DNA of 64,000 bases from Pocillopora verrucosa. Its lineage: Eukaryota; Cnidaria; Anthozoa; Scleractinia; Pocilloporidae. The notes under the pieces were generated by a model. It ran no database searches, was not told the DNA's origin, and was given only the letters and a program-made list of their open reading frames with translations. The position numbers and the translations under genes are program-made. Positions 35,421 through 48,812 of this stretch are shown piece by piece. The stretch lies in the NCBI RefSeq assembly GCF_036669915.1, contig NC_089314.1, positions 5,305,667-5,369,666 on the forward strand. The letters are read 5' to 3'. The stretch's first letter is position 1. Each line of letters begins with the position of its first letter.

Positions 35421-38185
35421 CGCACGACATGAAATACCACGGCTGAGTGACAACGAAAATAACAAGTCAACCAGCCACGCAACATCTTTAGGGTGGAGGA
35501 TACGTAACGAGGCGTTTAGGATCAGGGAAAATGTCGAAAAAGGACCTCAGATTCTGAAACAACGTAAACGGTATAGGTTGACTTTTCAGCTGGCCGTGTC
35601 GCATAATGCAGCTCTAAGGAAATTAACGACCGCAAGCAAACTATTGTGCTAACATGTCACGCCAAATATCTATCTAGCGTGACATGTCCACCAATCGTCC
35701 GATTGTATATGACACATATGAGGTTTCTCAGGTGTCATCGCATCTATCATCGGTTGAAGTCGCTGGTGATTTCGGTTTGCGCCCATGTCGTGCCATCTGT
35801 GAAGTCTTTTACCCTCGTCGACCTTCCTCTCTTTTCGCATTGTGGTATTGCTTCTGTCTATGGGAAAACTTGGAAAAAGAAACGAAATAACAGTGATGGC
35901 CACGTGAATTCCCTTTTGACCATCTTGAGTTAACTTGTGTCAATTGCTGCTTTGCTGGACAATCACCTAACATAACTTGTCAATGCGATGTTGTTTAACC
36001 TTAAAATCCTGACTTTCTTCGTCAACAGGTAACGTCCCCACTCTCAATCGTCCGATTCACGCGGTCAGTCCCAGAAACACAGAGAAAAGCGTAGGTCAGT
36101 ATGAATTCACTTACTGCGTACAATGGCCAGAATTGTGCATATTAATATGAGGTTGTTACAAATTGAGAGTCGGCGAGGCATGCGATACATGCGAGCCATC
36201 GCAAAATGCCTTTTATATAATTTTTTTTTAGATTAAGATATTTGAAGAATGCTATGGCTTAGTATTGTTTTGCTACTGGAAAAAGCCTACAGAATAACCT
36301 TCGTCATGCGACGTTGAAATCGCAGCCGCCAATATTTAGTGGAAGCAAAAGAGCGTAGGTCGAACAAACAATTTTTTACTTTCTCTCCCCTCCTTAAATT
36401 AATTTTCTCTCTCGTTTCGACTCCGTGAATCACTCGACGTGTTCTTGGGTGAGTGTCTTTTTTTAGACTCGATCCTTTTACAGTCTTTGTTGTGGGAATC
36501 AAACATCCTTATCGCTTGTTCTTTTTGGGGCTTTTGTCTTCTGTAAATCGGCTTAAGAGGATTTTGCAGCATTGTGCAACATTGATGAGGCATATACGTT
36601 CATTTTTCATAATTTAGTAGTTAATATTACATTGGCATTGAGACAGATTTGTAGAATAGCTGTAATCCAGATGAGTTAGCAAAATATGATAAAATAGCCA
36701 TGTTCTTTTAGTTACAAAGAAACCCCTAGTAGGTTTTTAATGGTAATATTAAGGACGTGTTTTTGCGTTGTTATTACATTCGTTGCAGTTGGCCTGTGGT
36801 AGGAACTATGTTACGGTGTCGTGTAAGTCTGTAAACCTTCCTTAAAACACCTCACGGTTTTCAAAATGGTGCACTATCGTGAGGCACTCGTAACGACTCT
36901 TGTGATCTGGGCCAGCTCCAACTCTGGCCATCATTGAACGAATCTGATTGGGTTTCTTTGGATTCATTTTTGGTTTTGTCGGGTTTACTTCGATGTTTGC
37001 TCAGGGTCTCACCTCTGAATTTCGACTTGTTATCGATTTGAACGTGACCGCTTCGTCGTCAAACTGTTCTCACATGTGCGTTTTACTCTGAACACGTCTA
37101 ACATATCCTTGAAGAAGAATGTCGATTAAAAAAAAAGAAAGAAAAAAGGAAAAGAAAGACAAAAATAAGTTAACGTGGCCAAGGCTCAAACCTTATACCT
37201 TCGCATACGAGAAGAGAAGGTACGAACATTGCGCTAGGTACGCAGAGCGTACGAAGCTGTGAAGTTTTGTCTAAAAATACATTTACTGCGCATCAAGAAA
37301 CTGTAAAATTCTCAGTTTATAATCTCTTGCGCACAGTTAATACATGTACCTCCTTTATTAATTTCCTGTCCTATATCCGGCGGGTCAGTCGATTAGTGCA
37401 CAAACTCTGTCATAACCAAGTGCTCTTTTGATCGCAATTTAGCAATAACAAGAGGTGTTCATTCTGACCCGTCTGCATTTTACACCAGAGTGTTTTTTTT
37501 CTGCAATACTCTACAACTATTCAAAAGTAGGCACATGCAGTCAGAGACTGCCTTTTATCTGAATAAAATTTTTTTCTATAGTTTGCCTCTATGTTTCGTA
37601 TGCCTCGTACGCCTCGCCGCACCATGAGTCGTATGTCTGGAATGCGTAATGGCAACACTCATTAATGAGATGTTGTGGCGAGCAATTCAAGCTTGAGAGC
37701 TTAGTGAAACCGCCACAATTAGAGAAAAAATGGCAGAACTTGGCGAATTTGGCTGACTAAAACAATAATTTCGCAGTACTTGAAGTAAGCTTTGCTAAAA
37801 TAGTAAAACAGATTTTCCTTTATTATCATACTTTAGGAAGATTGAAGAAGAAGAAGCAGTAGACTTTCCAAAATTAACCTTTTTGGGAACTTTTAGTATG
37901 AGATGAGACATTTATTAGGATTCGGTCTTACTTTTCTTAAAAAATGAGCAGCAATCACTGCACTCATTACTGAAGCAGCTTACTAAAGATACATGTCTTC
38001 TCTGTGTATGGGCGTTTTTGTGTCCTTATTGTAAACTTGAAGGATTGAAATCCTAACAATGGTTGCCATGATTGAAAAATGCAGTCACCTGCAGCTGTAA
38101 CGAACGGTCTATAATCTGGCATGTAATCGAACACCCGTGAATTCGAAAGAGAACTTGTAAATTGCGCTTGAAAAGAAAGAAGCAT

Positions 38186-38450
38186 GAATCCAAATGCGAA
38201 AATAGCGGAGGAAAATGTTCAAATGTTTTGACCAGGAGCTCTCTTCAGAGCTCAAAGAACTCCTGCTCAAAACTTTACTCCTTCAAATGGTTGATGGTGA
38301 CGATCATACCTTTTCAACCGGGATCTTTTATGAGAATGGAAGAAGACAGAGAGGAGTTATAAGAACTGAGTCGGCTATAGTTCAAGCTAACGGTCAAGCG
38401 ATCGTTTTGAAGAATCTGCCTTCGATTGCGTCGTAAAGAAACTGATCAAT
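38186..38450 (+). pseudogene. unidentified exon-like frame, copy 1
   Basis: An ATGAATCCAAATGCGAAAAT start leads into about 30 codons. In this copy a TGA interrupts after VQMF; copy 2 (50119-50300) reads through that site. Further downstream, other frames resume with MVDGDDHTFST and MEEDREEL. It may be a shifted gene fragment. I do not recognise the protein. Confidence 0.3.
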
Positions 38451-38526
38451 AAGACTGGGATGTTGTGGAAGCGAATAAAAGAAAAACGAAACGGCAAAAT
38501 AAGAACCAAGAACAAAGCCGATACTT

Positions 38527-38993
38527 CAGGGCGTGAAATTTCGCCTAATACAGGCGCCTATGCGACTAAATTTTTCACTTTAGCGACCACATCCTGAAAA
38601 TTGGTCGCCAAATTGGTGACTAGAATGCTTCTTCATAACCTTACCAGGAGATGTAGTGAATTAAAAAGATTTGCAAAATAAATCCGCGGCAAACTTCCTC
38701 GTTAAGTTTATGTCCAAAACGCAGCACACGCATCTCGATCGATAACTAGACGCAATCTTTGCTTTAGGTGAGCTTGAACGCTGTATATCATCCATCCTAG
38801 TGTCCACTTTATGGCACGTTAAAGATCTTTTCCGTAACTTAATTTTGGAGGGTCTATCTAGCACGCTGACAGCGTAAAAAAAGGGTTTTGTTTGTCTTTA
38901 AAAATGGCGACGAACTTTTTTTGAATTGGCTACCACTTTGAAAAATTTTGAAGCCAAATGGCTATCAGAAAAGAAAAATAATTTCACGCCCTG
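38527..38993. mobile_element. MITE-like insertion private to duplication copy 1
   Basis: Perfect 14-bp terminal inverted repeats (CAGGGCGTGAAATT ... AATTTCACGCCCTG) bound 467 bases. TACTT lies on both sides (38522-38526 and 38994-38998). Copy 2 has the uninterrupted site GATACTTGGACAATGC with TACTT once. That shows a transposition with a 5-bp target duplication after the segmental duplication. The superfamily is unclear: the ends look hAT-like, but 5 bp is not the usual 8. Confidence 0.85.
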
Positions 38994-39439
38994 TACTTGG
39001 ACAGTGCTTTTACTGTACTCCCAAGAAATTGATCACATAAAACTATCTGACATTGGCACACAAATGAAAGAAACCCATAAGCAACCTAGAAACCAGATCC
39101 TGAAACTTCAGGCCACAGTGGAAGTGCAAGCAGTGAACTGGTACAAGCAGCAGATAGAGAAGCAGAGGGAAAAACACTAAGACATGGATTTCCGCAACCT
39201 GACCGATCAACTTTCGAACATGCAGTAAGTGCGTTACGAAGTTGTTTTATATGCTTTATTTGGCTGAGCGATTAATACGTATGTTTTAAAACATTTATTT
39301 TGTTTTAAAACATATTCTCGCATCAGGCATGATCCATTTGACCATATGTTTCCCTCACAGTTCAGTCAGCAATAACAAGCTAGAAGTCGATATGAGGAAA
39401 AAAAAAAAACACGAGACGGCGAACGAGGTTTAGAAATTA

Positions 39440-39660
39440 GATCCCTTGCGCCAATTAGGAGGAGATTACAAAGATCTCGCCAGTGAAATTGGATATAACA
39501 TGGAGAAAATCTTGTTTTTCAGTCGGGAAAGATCTAACTGAGGCTCAACTCAATGACTGCACAAACTCAGTCTCAACTGACAAACTTTGTGACAAGCTGA
39601 AGGCGATTGGAAGATCTGATGCAAGGAAAGTGCTTGATGAATGGATCAAGTGACGACACT
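39440..39660 (+). pseudogene. relic of triple Death-domain gene exon 4
   Basis: TTAGGAGGAGATTACAAAGA, ATGGAGAAAATCTTG and GATGAATGGATCAAGTGA align with 19920-20140 of the intact gene. Small indels and a stop break the frame. Together with the exon 2 relic at 25187 it flanks SLC22 copy 1, as if the transporter block now sits inside an old Death-domain gene. Confidence 0.75.
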
Positions 39661-40056
39661 GCAAATGTGTCACCTGCAACAGCTAGAGCTACTATACGCA
39701 CGCCAACAAGTTTTTCTTTTAGGAGGGAGGAGGTGGGGGCTGGGAATGTTTTAAAAGAGAAAAATTCCAGCGAGCAACTCGGAGTGGAGCTTTTAATTAA
39801 ACAAACAAAAAGTTGTTTGGGCTGAAGATTTTAATTACTCGTCACCAATTTTTGTGAAAATTATTTCAGAAAATTTAGCTTTTCACTTATATCTTTAAGT
39901 AAGCGGTTCGTTATTTCATTTTAATGATTCATGGTGACCATGACCTGAGTGCACTAAAACAGAGCCATAGCCTAATGAAGGTCATTTTTATGGTGCTGGG
40001 CTTAGGGAACAAATAAACCATTATATAACGGAGCATTCCTTAAATCAACGACCTAG

Positions 40057-40610
40057 CCTACGCGAATGTACTTATAAAATGCTCGAGTTGTTGTGCAAGA
40101 AAGAGGAATGCCAACGCAACTTACAAGAGCCTTGCACAGACGTTATAACACAGAGCAGTTTGCATGCGCGAAGTTGCTGAGAAATTCTGCGTGGACCACT
40201 GAGAGAAAGAGATCGATATGTTCCAGTTGTTGAATGAAACAATGACCCTCAGTCTCTGAGAATATCAGAAAACACTCAAGACAAAAGGATTGCTACAGCC
40301 GGTTAAGTTGAGCATTTGCGCATATCCACAAGGCGCTAAGGAAAAGTAGAGCGTTTGCCTTTATAACCAGCGTTAACATCTGTGATGTTTTTTCTTGAAT
40401 TTTACGCCAGCCACGTTGAGAAAACGCTATTTGAAGAAAAAGAAACTGATCCTTGATCAGTTGAGTTTCGAACGGTTCGTTAGCGATTGCAAACACATTT
40501 AACGAAGTGGTGATATAGATCGTTTTTGCGATGAATCATCGGCTAGAGACTATATACCGGCCAACATAATCTTGCAAGAGATTATATTCTCTTGTGTCTT
40601 GATATTGCAA
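40057..40610 (+). pseudogene. second relic of Death-domain gene exon 2 and intron 2
   Basis: CGAATGTACTTATAAAATGC through GCGTGGACCACTGAGAG matches exon 2 of the intact gene and the relic at 25187. It shares the GACCACTGA stop with that relic, so both descend from one already broken copy. Confidence 0.75.
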
Positions 40611-41834
40611 ATCAATTGAGCGACTGCCGCCTTTCGAATAAAGTTACGATAAAGATTGATTTTGTGTGGCTATTAGCCAGAGTTTGGGAACTAAACAATG
40701 TTGTTCAGAAAACCCAAATGCTTGATAAATAGGCCGTTTTTTGGCTTTCTAAATCCATTTTGCAAGACGTTGATACTAGCCGGTTTTGACTCACATTTCG
40801 CCGCTAGAATTTGCATATAAATTTAATTCTGAAAACAAGATACATAATAAGTTTGTGGTGAATCCCAAATGTATTCCAGTCGTATTTAGGCGTTGCACAT
40901 ATATATGCCGTACTGATCCGATTTAGCGCCCGGGACGCTTATTTCACTGCTGTTACCTCAGGGGAGGGGGCTTATTCGAAACAGGGCGTTTATGAGGGAC
41001 AGGGCGCTTATTTCTCCTTTGAAAAACAGCAGAATGTGAAACAAACTTTTGATGTTTATCCAAAAGGAAAGAAAAGACTGGGAGACAGACTTGCTGTACC
41101 GGGATACTTCCTTGCCAGGATGTCTATCCAAGCAACCGTCGCAAAATTTTAAGACGGGATCTTCCATTGGAAGGAACTATGCCCTCGCGGCGACATAATA
41201 ATTGAGAGACAGACGAAGTTCTCTTTTTTTTGTCGTGAGGTTTTAAGTGAGCGAATTAAAGGAAGATGGACCACGGTTAATCTCAATGTTCATGTACCCT
41301 ACTAGTCTTATTACTGAAACAGAATAGGGACGTTTATTGGAAAAGAGGTGCGTATTAGAGTAGGTCGAATAGGGGCAGTTATTAACAAAAACCAAATTCG
41401 AGGGGGGCGTTTATTAGCGAGGGGGCACTTTATGGAAGGAGGGCGCTAAATTGAAGAGTTACGTTATGTTTGTTTGTTTTGTGGTCACCGTTGTTGTTTT
41501 AATTGTTGCACGTTTTTTTGTTTGTTTTTTCAATTGACTAACAATATTTGTTGAGACCAATCTCCAGCGCGAACCTCACGTCATGTACAAGAACGGTCCA
41601 TTCGTTCGATTGATACTGGCATGCATGACTGCGCTGTCTCCGAAGTAATGAGGATCGAATGCAATCATTGGTAAAAGTAAGGTAACATTATGAAAAGTTC
41701 TTTACGTAGCAATTTAACGATTATAAAAAAATAACTACAGCCCTTGTCTCTTGCACACAGCTTACAGCTAGAAGTAAGGCACAACGGTTCGAAGAAGCAT
41801 TAACTTTCTTGTTGGTGCCTGTGGAGCTGCTTTT

Positions 41835-44800
41835 TCACATTGAAGCCACCGTTTCACCTCCGTTTTCAGGAACAACCTCGTTTCTGTTTTCATCTGCTCC
41901 CTTCTTAGGCTCACTCTGAACGGAATACAAACTCTCCATGGTTGGTTGATTGAGAGTTTCCGGTAAAGTCATACATCCAATAGCAGCTGCTATTGCCAGA
42001 CCAGCCATTATCCCATAGGGAAGAAAACGATCAACGATCAACTGTTGAAAGAAGATAGATCAGAGTATATATTAAATTAAGGCTGTTACAGTCGAATCTC
42101 TCCACAGTGGACACCTAAGGGACAGAGGGAAAGGAGCTTTCAGTGATGGGTGACTGCCCAGGGAAAGGTGGGGATAATTACAAATATTTTATTTCATTTC
42201 TTTGTTGTTGTTGTTTAATACCGTCTTAGACCTGAAGGAAACAACAAGTTTGTCAGCACACGCGTCATTTGCCATTCTGTTGGTCTGTTGGTCCATCTGT
42301 CTGAACGATCGTAGTTTGTCAATCTGTCTGTTTACAATTTCTTGCCCCTTTGTATGAGCGTCTGTCTCCTTGTGTGTTTATTTCATTTGCAAAATTTGCT
42401 TGTCCCAAGTTTGGGGAGATTATTTGTTTTCTTTAACGAAAAACCTGAAGCAAACCACCCAAACTTATGATAGTAATAGGATGTAGGAAATATAAATTGA
42501 TTATTTACCAAGAGCGGAGCATAAGCTGAGGCAAAAGCGCTTACGCGGGCGGAAGCTGTAGATGTACCCATTCCAACATTCCTAAAAGAAGGACAAAACA
42601 AATCTCATTATGCTGGTAAACTGTATAACTGAACGTGTTAATCTGATTTTATGAAAAGAGTCATTCATTCTTGATCAATTGAAAAGACTTACAGTAGGTC
42701 CAAGGCTAAAGTTAATAACTTTTCACTATTACCAATAGCAGGCCCATGCTCCTTGACTTCACGCGTTCGCAACTCCTTATCTAAAGGATCGTCTGGATGA
42801 ATTCAATTCTTATGATAGCTCAAAAATATTATTTTAAGCGTTCATCCAGAACGCAGCCACATAATCCAGACAGATTTTTGCCTCATTCACACAACTTCGC
42901 TTGGAAATACTTTTAAAGTAAAAACTGACCTACAAAATGATTCCAAAATTAAAGCCTTTTGAAAATGTGTCGTTTTCGAAACTTTCCGTCTCTGATGTGG
43001 AAAGGTGCGAACGGAGGCTTACGAAAATGGTGACGTAACGTAAAAAGCGTCATATCAGCGTTTTTTTGTCGGCTGTAATGTGGAGGACTGGGCACTAGAA
43101 AGACAAGGCATTAGAAAGTCTGTTTTTTTTTTTTCAGATGAAAGCGCACTAGCATGGGCAGCTGAAATAAACCGAGTATGCTTATAGTTGAGACGGACGA
43201 TTACTTTTAAAATCGCATTAAAATGAAGGACGCCCTTCAAAGTGTATAGAGAAATCCCATCTTTTATAGTATAGATGTTTCAGTCTAGTCTACCTTACGG
43301 TTGTTGGAAACAACTCAGCAGAGTAAATGTAAATCAATGAAAAGGCTATTTCATTGCTAAACCTTGCAACGAACATGGACATGAAGATTTTCCCAGCCAT
43401 GTAACCTGGGTAAGGAAAAAATTTTAAATGATTAGCAATAACAAACATAACTCTTTATAAGTTTACGCTCAGATAAAAGCTTAGGAAGCCCATTCGAGGT
43501 TTTTTCAAGAGTCAAAAAAAAATGTTTTCTATGGTTAGAGTTCATGGCCGTACAATTCAGCCAATAGTCTAACTACTTACGAATTTTCCATCCGAAACGA
43601 TGTGCGCATCTCAGTGCAGTGTCATGAACATTCGACTGGTCAGCTAAATGGCTAGTTAGTTTGGAGGGTTTAGAGACATTTCTAATTGCTAATTATTTAC
43701 AAAATAGGTCCTATACGTAAATCAATTTGTGAGTGCTTCACCTTTATCGTTTTCAGCTTTGTCTGACAGTAGAAGTGTCCCGATTGCTCCGACAGCAGCT
43801 AATAGAAACGTTACTCCTATAGTCTTTCTGCGACCGAACCTGTTGAAATAACAGCAGGAAATTAGTAACATAATCGACAACTCAACAAGGATGTCGATGG
43901 TTAAACTGAATTTGATATCTATAAGCTGCTTCACTTAACCGCAATTTTGATTGAATCATCCTTTTCTAAAACTGGCAGCAGACTTAAATTTTTCTTGACT
44001 TATTAACATATTTTGCATGTAAACTAACCATTTTTGTAACAATTATTGATATCTTGAAAATCAAAAACTTCTAAAAACATGAAAGAGACAGATAAGACGA
44101 AACAGATCTATAAAGTCTCTTGGATCCAATGGCAATACTTACTTCATCGTCAAAGCAGCACTTATTGGGTATGCTGGCAATGCAGCTATACTAGATATAA
44201 GGACATTGATGTAGATATTTCCCCCAACAAAAGGAGCACTGAAAGCTATGCCCCAGCTGATAAAAGATGCAGAGAACCTGTTCATGACGAGAGAAAAGAT
44301 AAAAGGGAAAGAGAAATTAGGAAATTGGAGATAAATCCAAAACGATTACTGAAAGGGTATATTTCTGGAGGTAATCATGAAAACTGTTTTCAGGTATAAT
44401 TTGAATTGAAAAACTCATAGATTACTTAGATTAGAAACCTTTGGTTTAATTGGGATATTCATGGTACCCATAATTCACAAGAAAACACAACATTCCATTA
44501 AATAAAAAGGTTTAAGAACTATAACCACGGATTATGAATAATTAGCAAGGAGACAGGTTTGCCTTCCGGCTTTGATGCTTTCCTTTTTCAATTATTTTGC
44601 TCATTTTTGTCTTTGTCTAATTGCTAACTTGTTTGTTTGTTTGTTCATCTTGTTGTATGAAGCGTCTTACGTTGCTTCTCAGAGGACATTCCATCAGTTC
44701 CTATAAGCTTTAGGGGATCTCCCAGTACTATGAATATGTGTCATCTTCGGAACAAACTGAGAATAAAAGAGACTTATAAAACGGCGGATGCCATTACCTT

Positions 44801-47566
44801 GCCTCCCCCTCCCTCTTGCGTGACAATTATCATTACTTCGCAATTTAGAAGCACAGCATAAGCAAAATTTCTGTTGATTATCTCGTGTAAACAACTTAGT
44901 TCAACCAAATGAAAAGACAACTAAACTTTGTCTCTTTGGGTTGGGCACCAAAGCGAGTCTCATAAGATCACAAAAGGGAGCGGCCACTTCACTACTTACC
45001 ACATTAACCAAGAGCATAACGTCTTGTGTACCATTTTTCGTGACACAAACAAATCTCGGAAGTCACCAAGCCTCTCATTCTGCTCTTCTTGTGATAATTC
45101 CAGTGACTCAGTAGGCATTTCTTTTCCATTCACCTCAGCTACTTTACGTAGGATTACCCTGGCCTGATCCTCTCGACCTTTTTTTAGCAACCAGCGGACA
45201 GACTCTGGGATGAAACTGACGGGCAATAATGTTAACCCAAAAATCAATGAAGATGAGTCCTATTGATGATTTGAGATAAAAACTTTAGCTGATAATTTGG
45301 TTTTATCAGCTGAGTTGATGATGTAGATTGACCACCGAAGAGAGATTCTAAAGCCGACGATTCGAGCGTTAGCCCTTCATCGGAGCAAATCGTCAGCATC
45401 AGAACCAGACAACTATACGATGGCCAATTCAGATTATTAACTCAGTCGTCCAAATTACCTTTTGATACCCTCCACCGACGCAGTATTGTAGTTTTTTTTT
45501 TATTTTTGTATCTTACCCCCATTAAAAGTAATTAGCAGTTCGTTTCTCTTCAAGAGATGGTGCGTGTGGGACGATAGCCTTTAAGGCTAACGGTTGAGGT
45601 GATTCCTTAGTATCGCACTGCGCATCCTGTACTACGTATAAAAATCAAGTAATCAGGCGAATAAGCGCGTGCATTCCGAGCAAACGACATTGTTTTTCAA
45701 TCAATGGACCAGGTAAAGAGATGCTATGGGCAATGGCTCTTGAACGAGTACGGTGATGTTATCATACATCGGCAGAGTACTAAGGAAATGACAAGGATCG
45801 ATTTTCCTTGGATATTTATCGTTTTCCCGAGTATTCTGATTTTACAGACTGAAAAACGTTACTCTCTCTTTTTCACAGCAATCTTTGAATCTACGGCTAT
45901 ATCCATTAAATCACGCGACTTGCAAACACAAGCTCAGGGGAGTGGACTGTAATTTTCACCCAAAAAATTGCATAGTATTTATCATTAAGTGCCATGGAAG
46001 GTTCTGTTTACTCACAAGTATCCAGCCGTAAGGAATATGCCAGGAACTCCAGTACATATAATGAGCTGACGCCAGTCTCTAATAGCATATGCTACCCCTG
46101 CTAAGATCATGGAGAACAGAAGGAATCCAATCCACACCAGGCCTCCTGCTACACCTCTGTGGCGAATTCCCGAAAACTCCGAAGTCAACACGAACAATGG
46201 AATGCTGTAAGCACCTGCATAAACGAAAACCAGCTTGTTGATGCCAGAGCAATTTTCAAAAGAGTGTCGCAAGTAATCCAAGATCGAACTGATTTTTATT
46301 TACTTTGCTCTGTGATAGGTCCGGAAAGAAAACTCGCGCCACTTTTTCAACCAATTAGAGGCAAGAATAAAACTTATCACGACTTGGTCGCACGCGTTTT
46401 CCCGCGCTTTAAGCAGTTTGGTTGTTTTGAGTTTGACTTCTCATTGGGTGTTATAGGTATTTTCCCTTCTTCTGATTGGCTGTTGTGGTTACTTTGGTTT
46501 TGGTTTTATGAGATTCAATCAAAAATTGCTCTAAAATACCTAAGTTTATTAACTGTAGAAGTACGAGCCTTTGCATTGCTCTTCTGACTTGGAATCTTTC
46601 CAGAATTTGACTTCTTCTTGTAATACAACTTCCCAGCCATTGTTATAAAAAATATACAGACAGCGCCTCTACGAGAAAAGTCCAGCGTAACCACACTGGT
46701 CCTCTCCACAAAAAAATTAGAATTTTTGTTTGTTTTATTACCACAAAATTTCATTATGGTTCCTGTTTCATTTGTTTCATTACGAAGAGATGATCCCCTC
46801 TTGTCTGAACTTACCAATCATGAATCCAACAATGCTACGACAAAGTGCAAAAAACCAGAATGCAGGAGAGAAGGCTGAGATGAGATGAACCACGCAGCAA
46901 ATAAAACCGCAGAGGAAAAGTGGGCGTTTCCTGCCAAACCTGTCAGAAAAGGTGCTCACAAGGATACTTCCGATGAAAAATCCGGCAAAGATCGTAGAGG
47001 TGGAAACAAACCCCAAAGACCCGCGTTCACAAACCAGGTCGAACTGTTAAGTTTAAAAAGACCTACTCATATTAGAAGAAATTCACTGTTGATGGATGTT
47101 ACCAAATACTCATCGACAGATACAATTTTTTTCTTAGTTCTTTCAGGCTTTCCTTTGATGTAAAGTTGCCTTTACAACAAAATGAGTTTAAATTTCGTTT
47201 GGCAATCAACATCGGATAGAACTAGGACTCCAAATCAAATTAGCAAGTTTCTTAGGGTGATAAAATTCAATTTCTCGTGTTTACCTCAGTGACAATAGAA
47301 GTGAAATCGTTCGCAAATTTCCAATCTTCCCTTGGAATATTACATCGGTACTTGTACCTCGTGTCTCCAAGACTTATGGTGTCCGTATAGGGGCAAGTCG
47401 ATATATTTTTGCACTGCCAGCCGGGCTCCGATGCGATAAAGACAGAAGTCATTACAGGAATGGCCCACCATAATGCATAGGCAAGATTAAAAAATATGCT
47501 GAGGAAAATTTGGTAGCGACCGAAGCTACCAATCTGTTCCAAGACCTCGTCAGTGGTTATCGTCAT
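41835..47566 (-). CDS. SLC22-type organic ion transporter, copy 2
   Basis: Exons on the minus strand: 47566-47285, 47043-46815, 46214-46016, 45215-45000, 44277-44143, 43839-43742, 43405-43294, 42581-42509, 42041-41835. Every exon has exactly the length of its partner in copy 1 (282, 229, 199, 216, 135, 98, 112, 73 and 207 nt), again 516 aa, with no stop or frameshift. Differences are scattered amino-acid changes. For example the segment after helix 1 reads FLSIFFNLAYALWWA against VLNIFFNLTYALWWA, and MTSV replaces MISV. The family motifs DRFGRKR, IPESVRWLL, FGRRK and ELFPTTVRN are kept. Both copies therefore look functional. Changes lie in membrane segments that could affect substrate choice, but that is inference. 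Confidence 0.92.
45307..45452. mobile_element. short TIR element in SLC22 copy 2, intron 3
   Basis: Counterpart of 30904-31049, with the same terminal inverted ends and inner hairpin and a few substitutions. It sits at the same intron position, so it predates the duplication. Confidence 0.6.
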
Positions 47567-47793
47567 TTCTAAAAGGTAAAATTTAGTATGCATTTACATC
47601 GAGTGCACTTCAAACATATTTTTTTAGTTTTCTAAGATTTAGCCAAAGATCGAGGTCGATTATCAGTAGGATTGAACATTGTCGATGATATCTAACCTAC
47701 GTGTGGGAAGCAGAGCAAATTACATTTGTTCATGGCCAGTCGGATAAACAATCGCTTGCCTATAACGTCAGCTCGCCACAATAAGACGCCTGC

Positions 47794-47952
47794 ACTGCAG
47801 GCGGAGTAACTGCAGAATACCCTGCCACTTTGGTTCATCTCATTTACATGTGACGTGAAGCTTTCAAGGACGAGACATAATACAATAGACGCTATTCCTA
47901 TTCAATGACATGTAAATGAGTGGCAGAGTATTCTGCAGTTTAGCCCTGCAGG
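47794..47952. mobile_element. foldback element upstream of SLC22 copy 2
   Basis: Counterpart of 34354-34512 with the same arms (GCAGAATACCCTGCCACT and its reverse complement), a few substitutions apart. Confidence 0.6.
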
Positions 47953-48748
47953 CTACTAAATGAGTGGTATGAGTGACTGAAACCATTTGGTTATCATTTC
48001 GCTGCCCTTCTAGATCGGTGGAATAACTGAGGGTCGAGGGCTGCATACTTTGGCAAACAATAAAATTACAGCTCCAGTAAAAGTAGCCTGTGTTCTCTAA
48101 AATGAGTTTGCCAGCACATATAACAATATGCACTAGCTCCATTTACAAAAGAAAAATCAGAAATAACATTTTTGTGGCTCTGATCACTAAAAGCATACGT
48201 GTAATCTCGGTGTGCATCTCTTAAGTTAGCTCAAGGAAGAAAGGTTAAACATTTCCATTTTAATCTTGCTCGACCACTTCGTTTTCGCTCAGAGCCAACA
48301 GGGTTATGTTTCGATCCTGCGGCAAGTATGATATGAGACTGCACAACGACAAGTGCCCTTGAGCAAGAAGTGTTCAGTTTATTGTGCTCACCTCATTTAT
48401 AAAGATTCTTCCGCCTGTGTGATAATCCTGGTCCGCGTTGTAGATGATTACAGCTTTGATGGCTCAGGTTGATCTAAGATTTCCTAGTTTTGAAGATAAT
48501 TATGCCGTGAGCGTCAAGGCGTCTAACGAACCTTGTGTTATTATTCAAATATGTCCTTCTGGCTTATTGTTTACGAAAACAATATTACAATTTAATTGTT
48601 AGCACTTCACAGCGAAGGAAGAGGACACAGGACTTGAAAAAAGTAAATGTTGAAACCGTGTTGATAGACTCAGTCCCTGTACTGGTTCCGAAAGAAAACA
48701 CCAATAGCCAAAAACACATACAATCACAACGACATGAAATTCCAAATA

Positions 48749-48812
48749 CCTTAAGTCGCCTTAAGTCGCCTTACGTCGCCTAAAGTCATCTAAAGTCACC
48801 CTAAGTCTCCTT
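48749..48812. repeat. tandem CCTTAAGTCG repeat
   Basis: Six or so units of about 10-11 bases (CCTTAAGTCG, CCTTACGTCG, CCTAAAGTCAT, CCTAAGTCT). It lies in a segment present only in copy 2, close to another CTTAAG-rich stretch at 48892-48909. Confidence 0.7.

Larger units (their letters stand above)
25187..39310. repeat. segmental duplication, copy 1 (about 14.1 kb)
   Basis: This block aligns in order with 40057-50775. It contains a Death-domain exon 2 relic, a complete SLC22 gene and downstream non-coding DNA up to ATGTTTTAAAACATTTATTTTG. It is longer than copy 2 because of several private segments, among them about 33355-34292, 35064-35160, 35425-36350, 36810-37450 and the inserted element 38527-38993. 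Confidence 0.85.
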
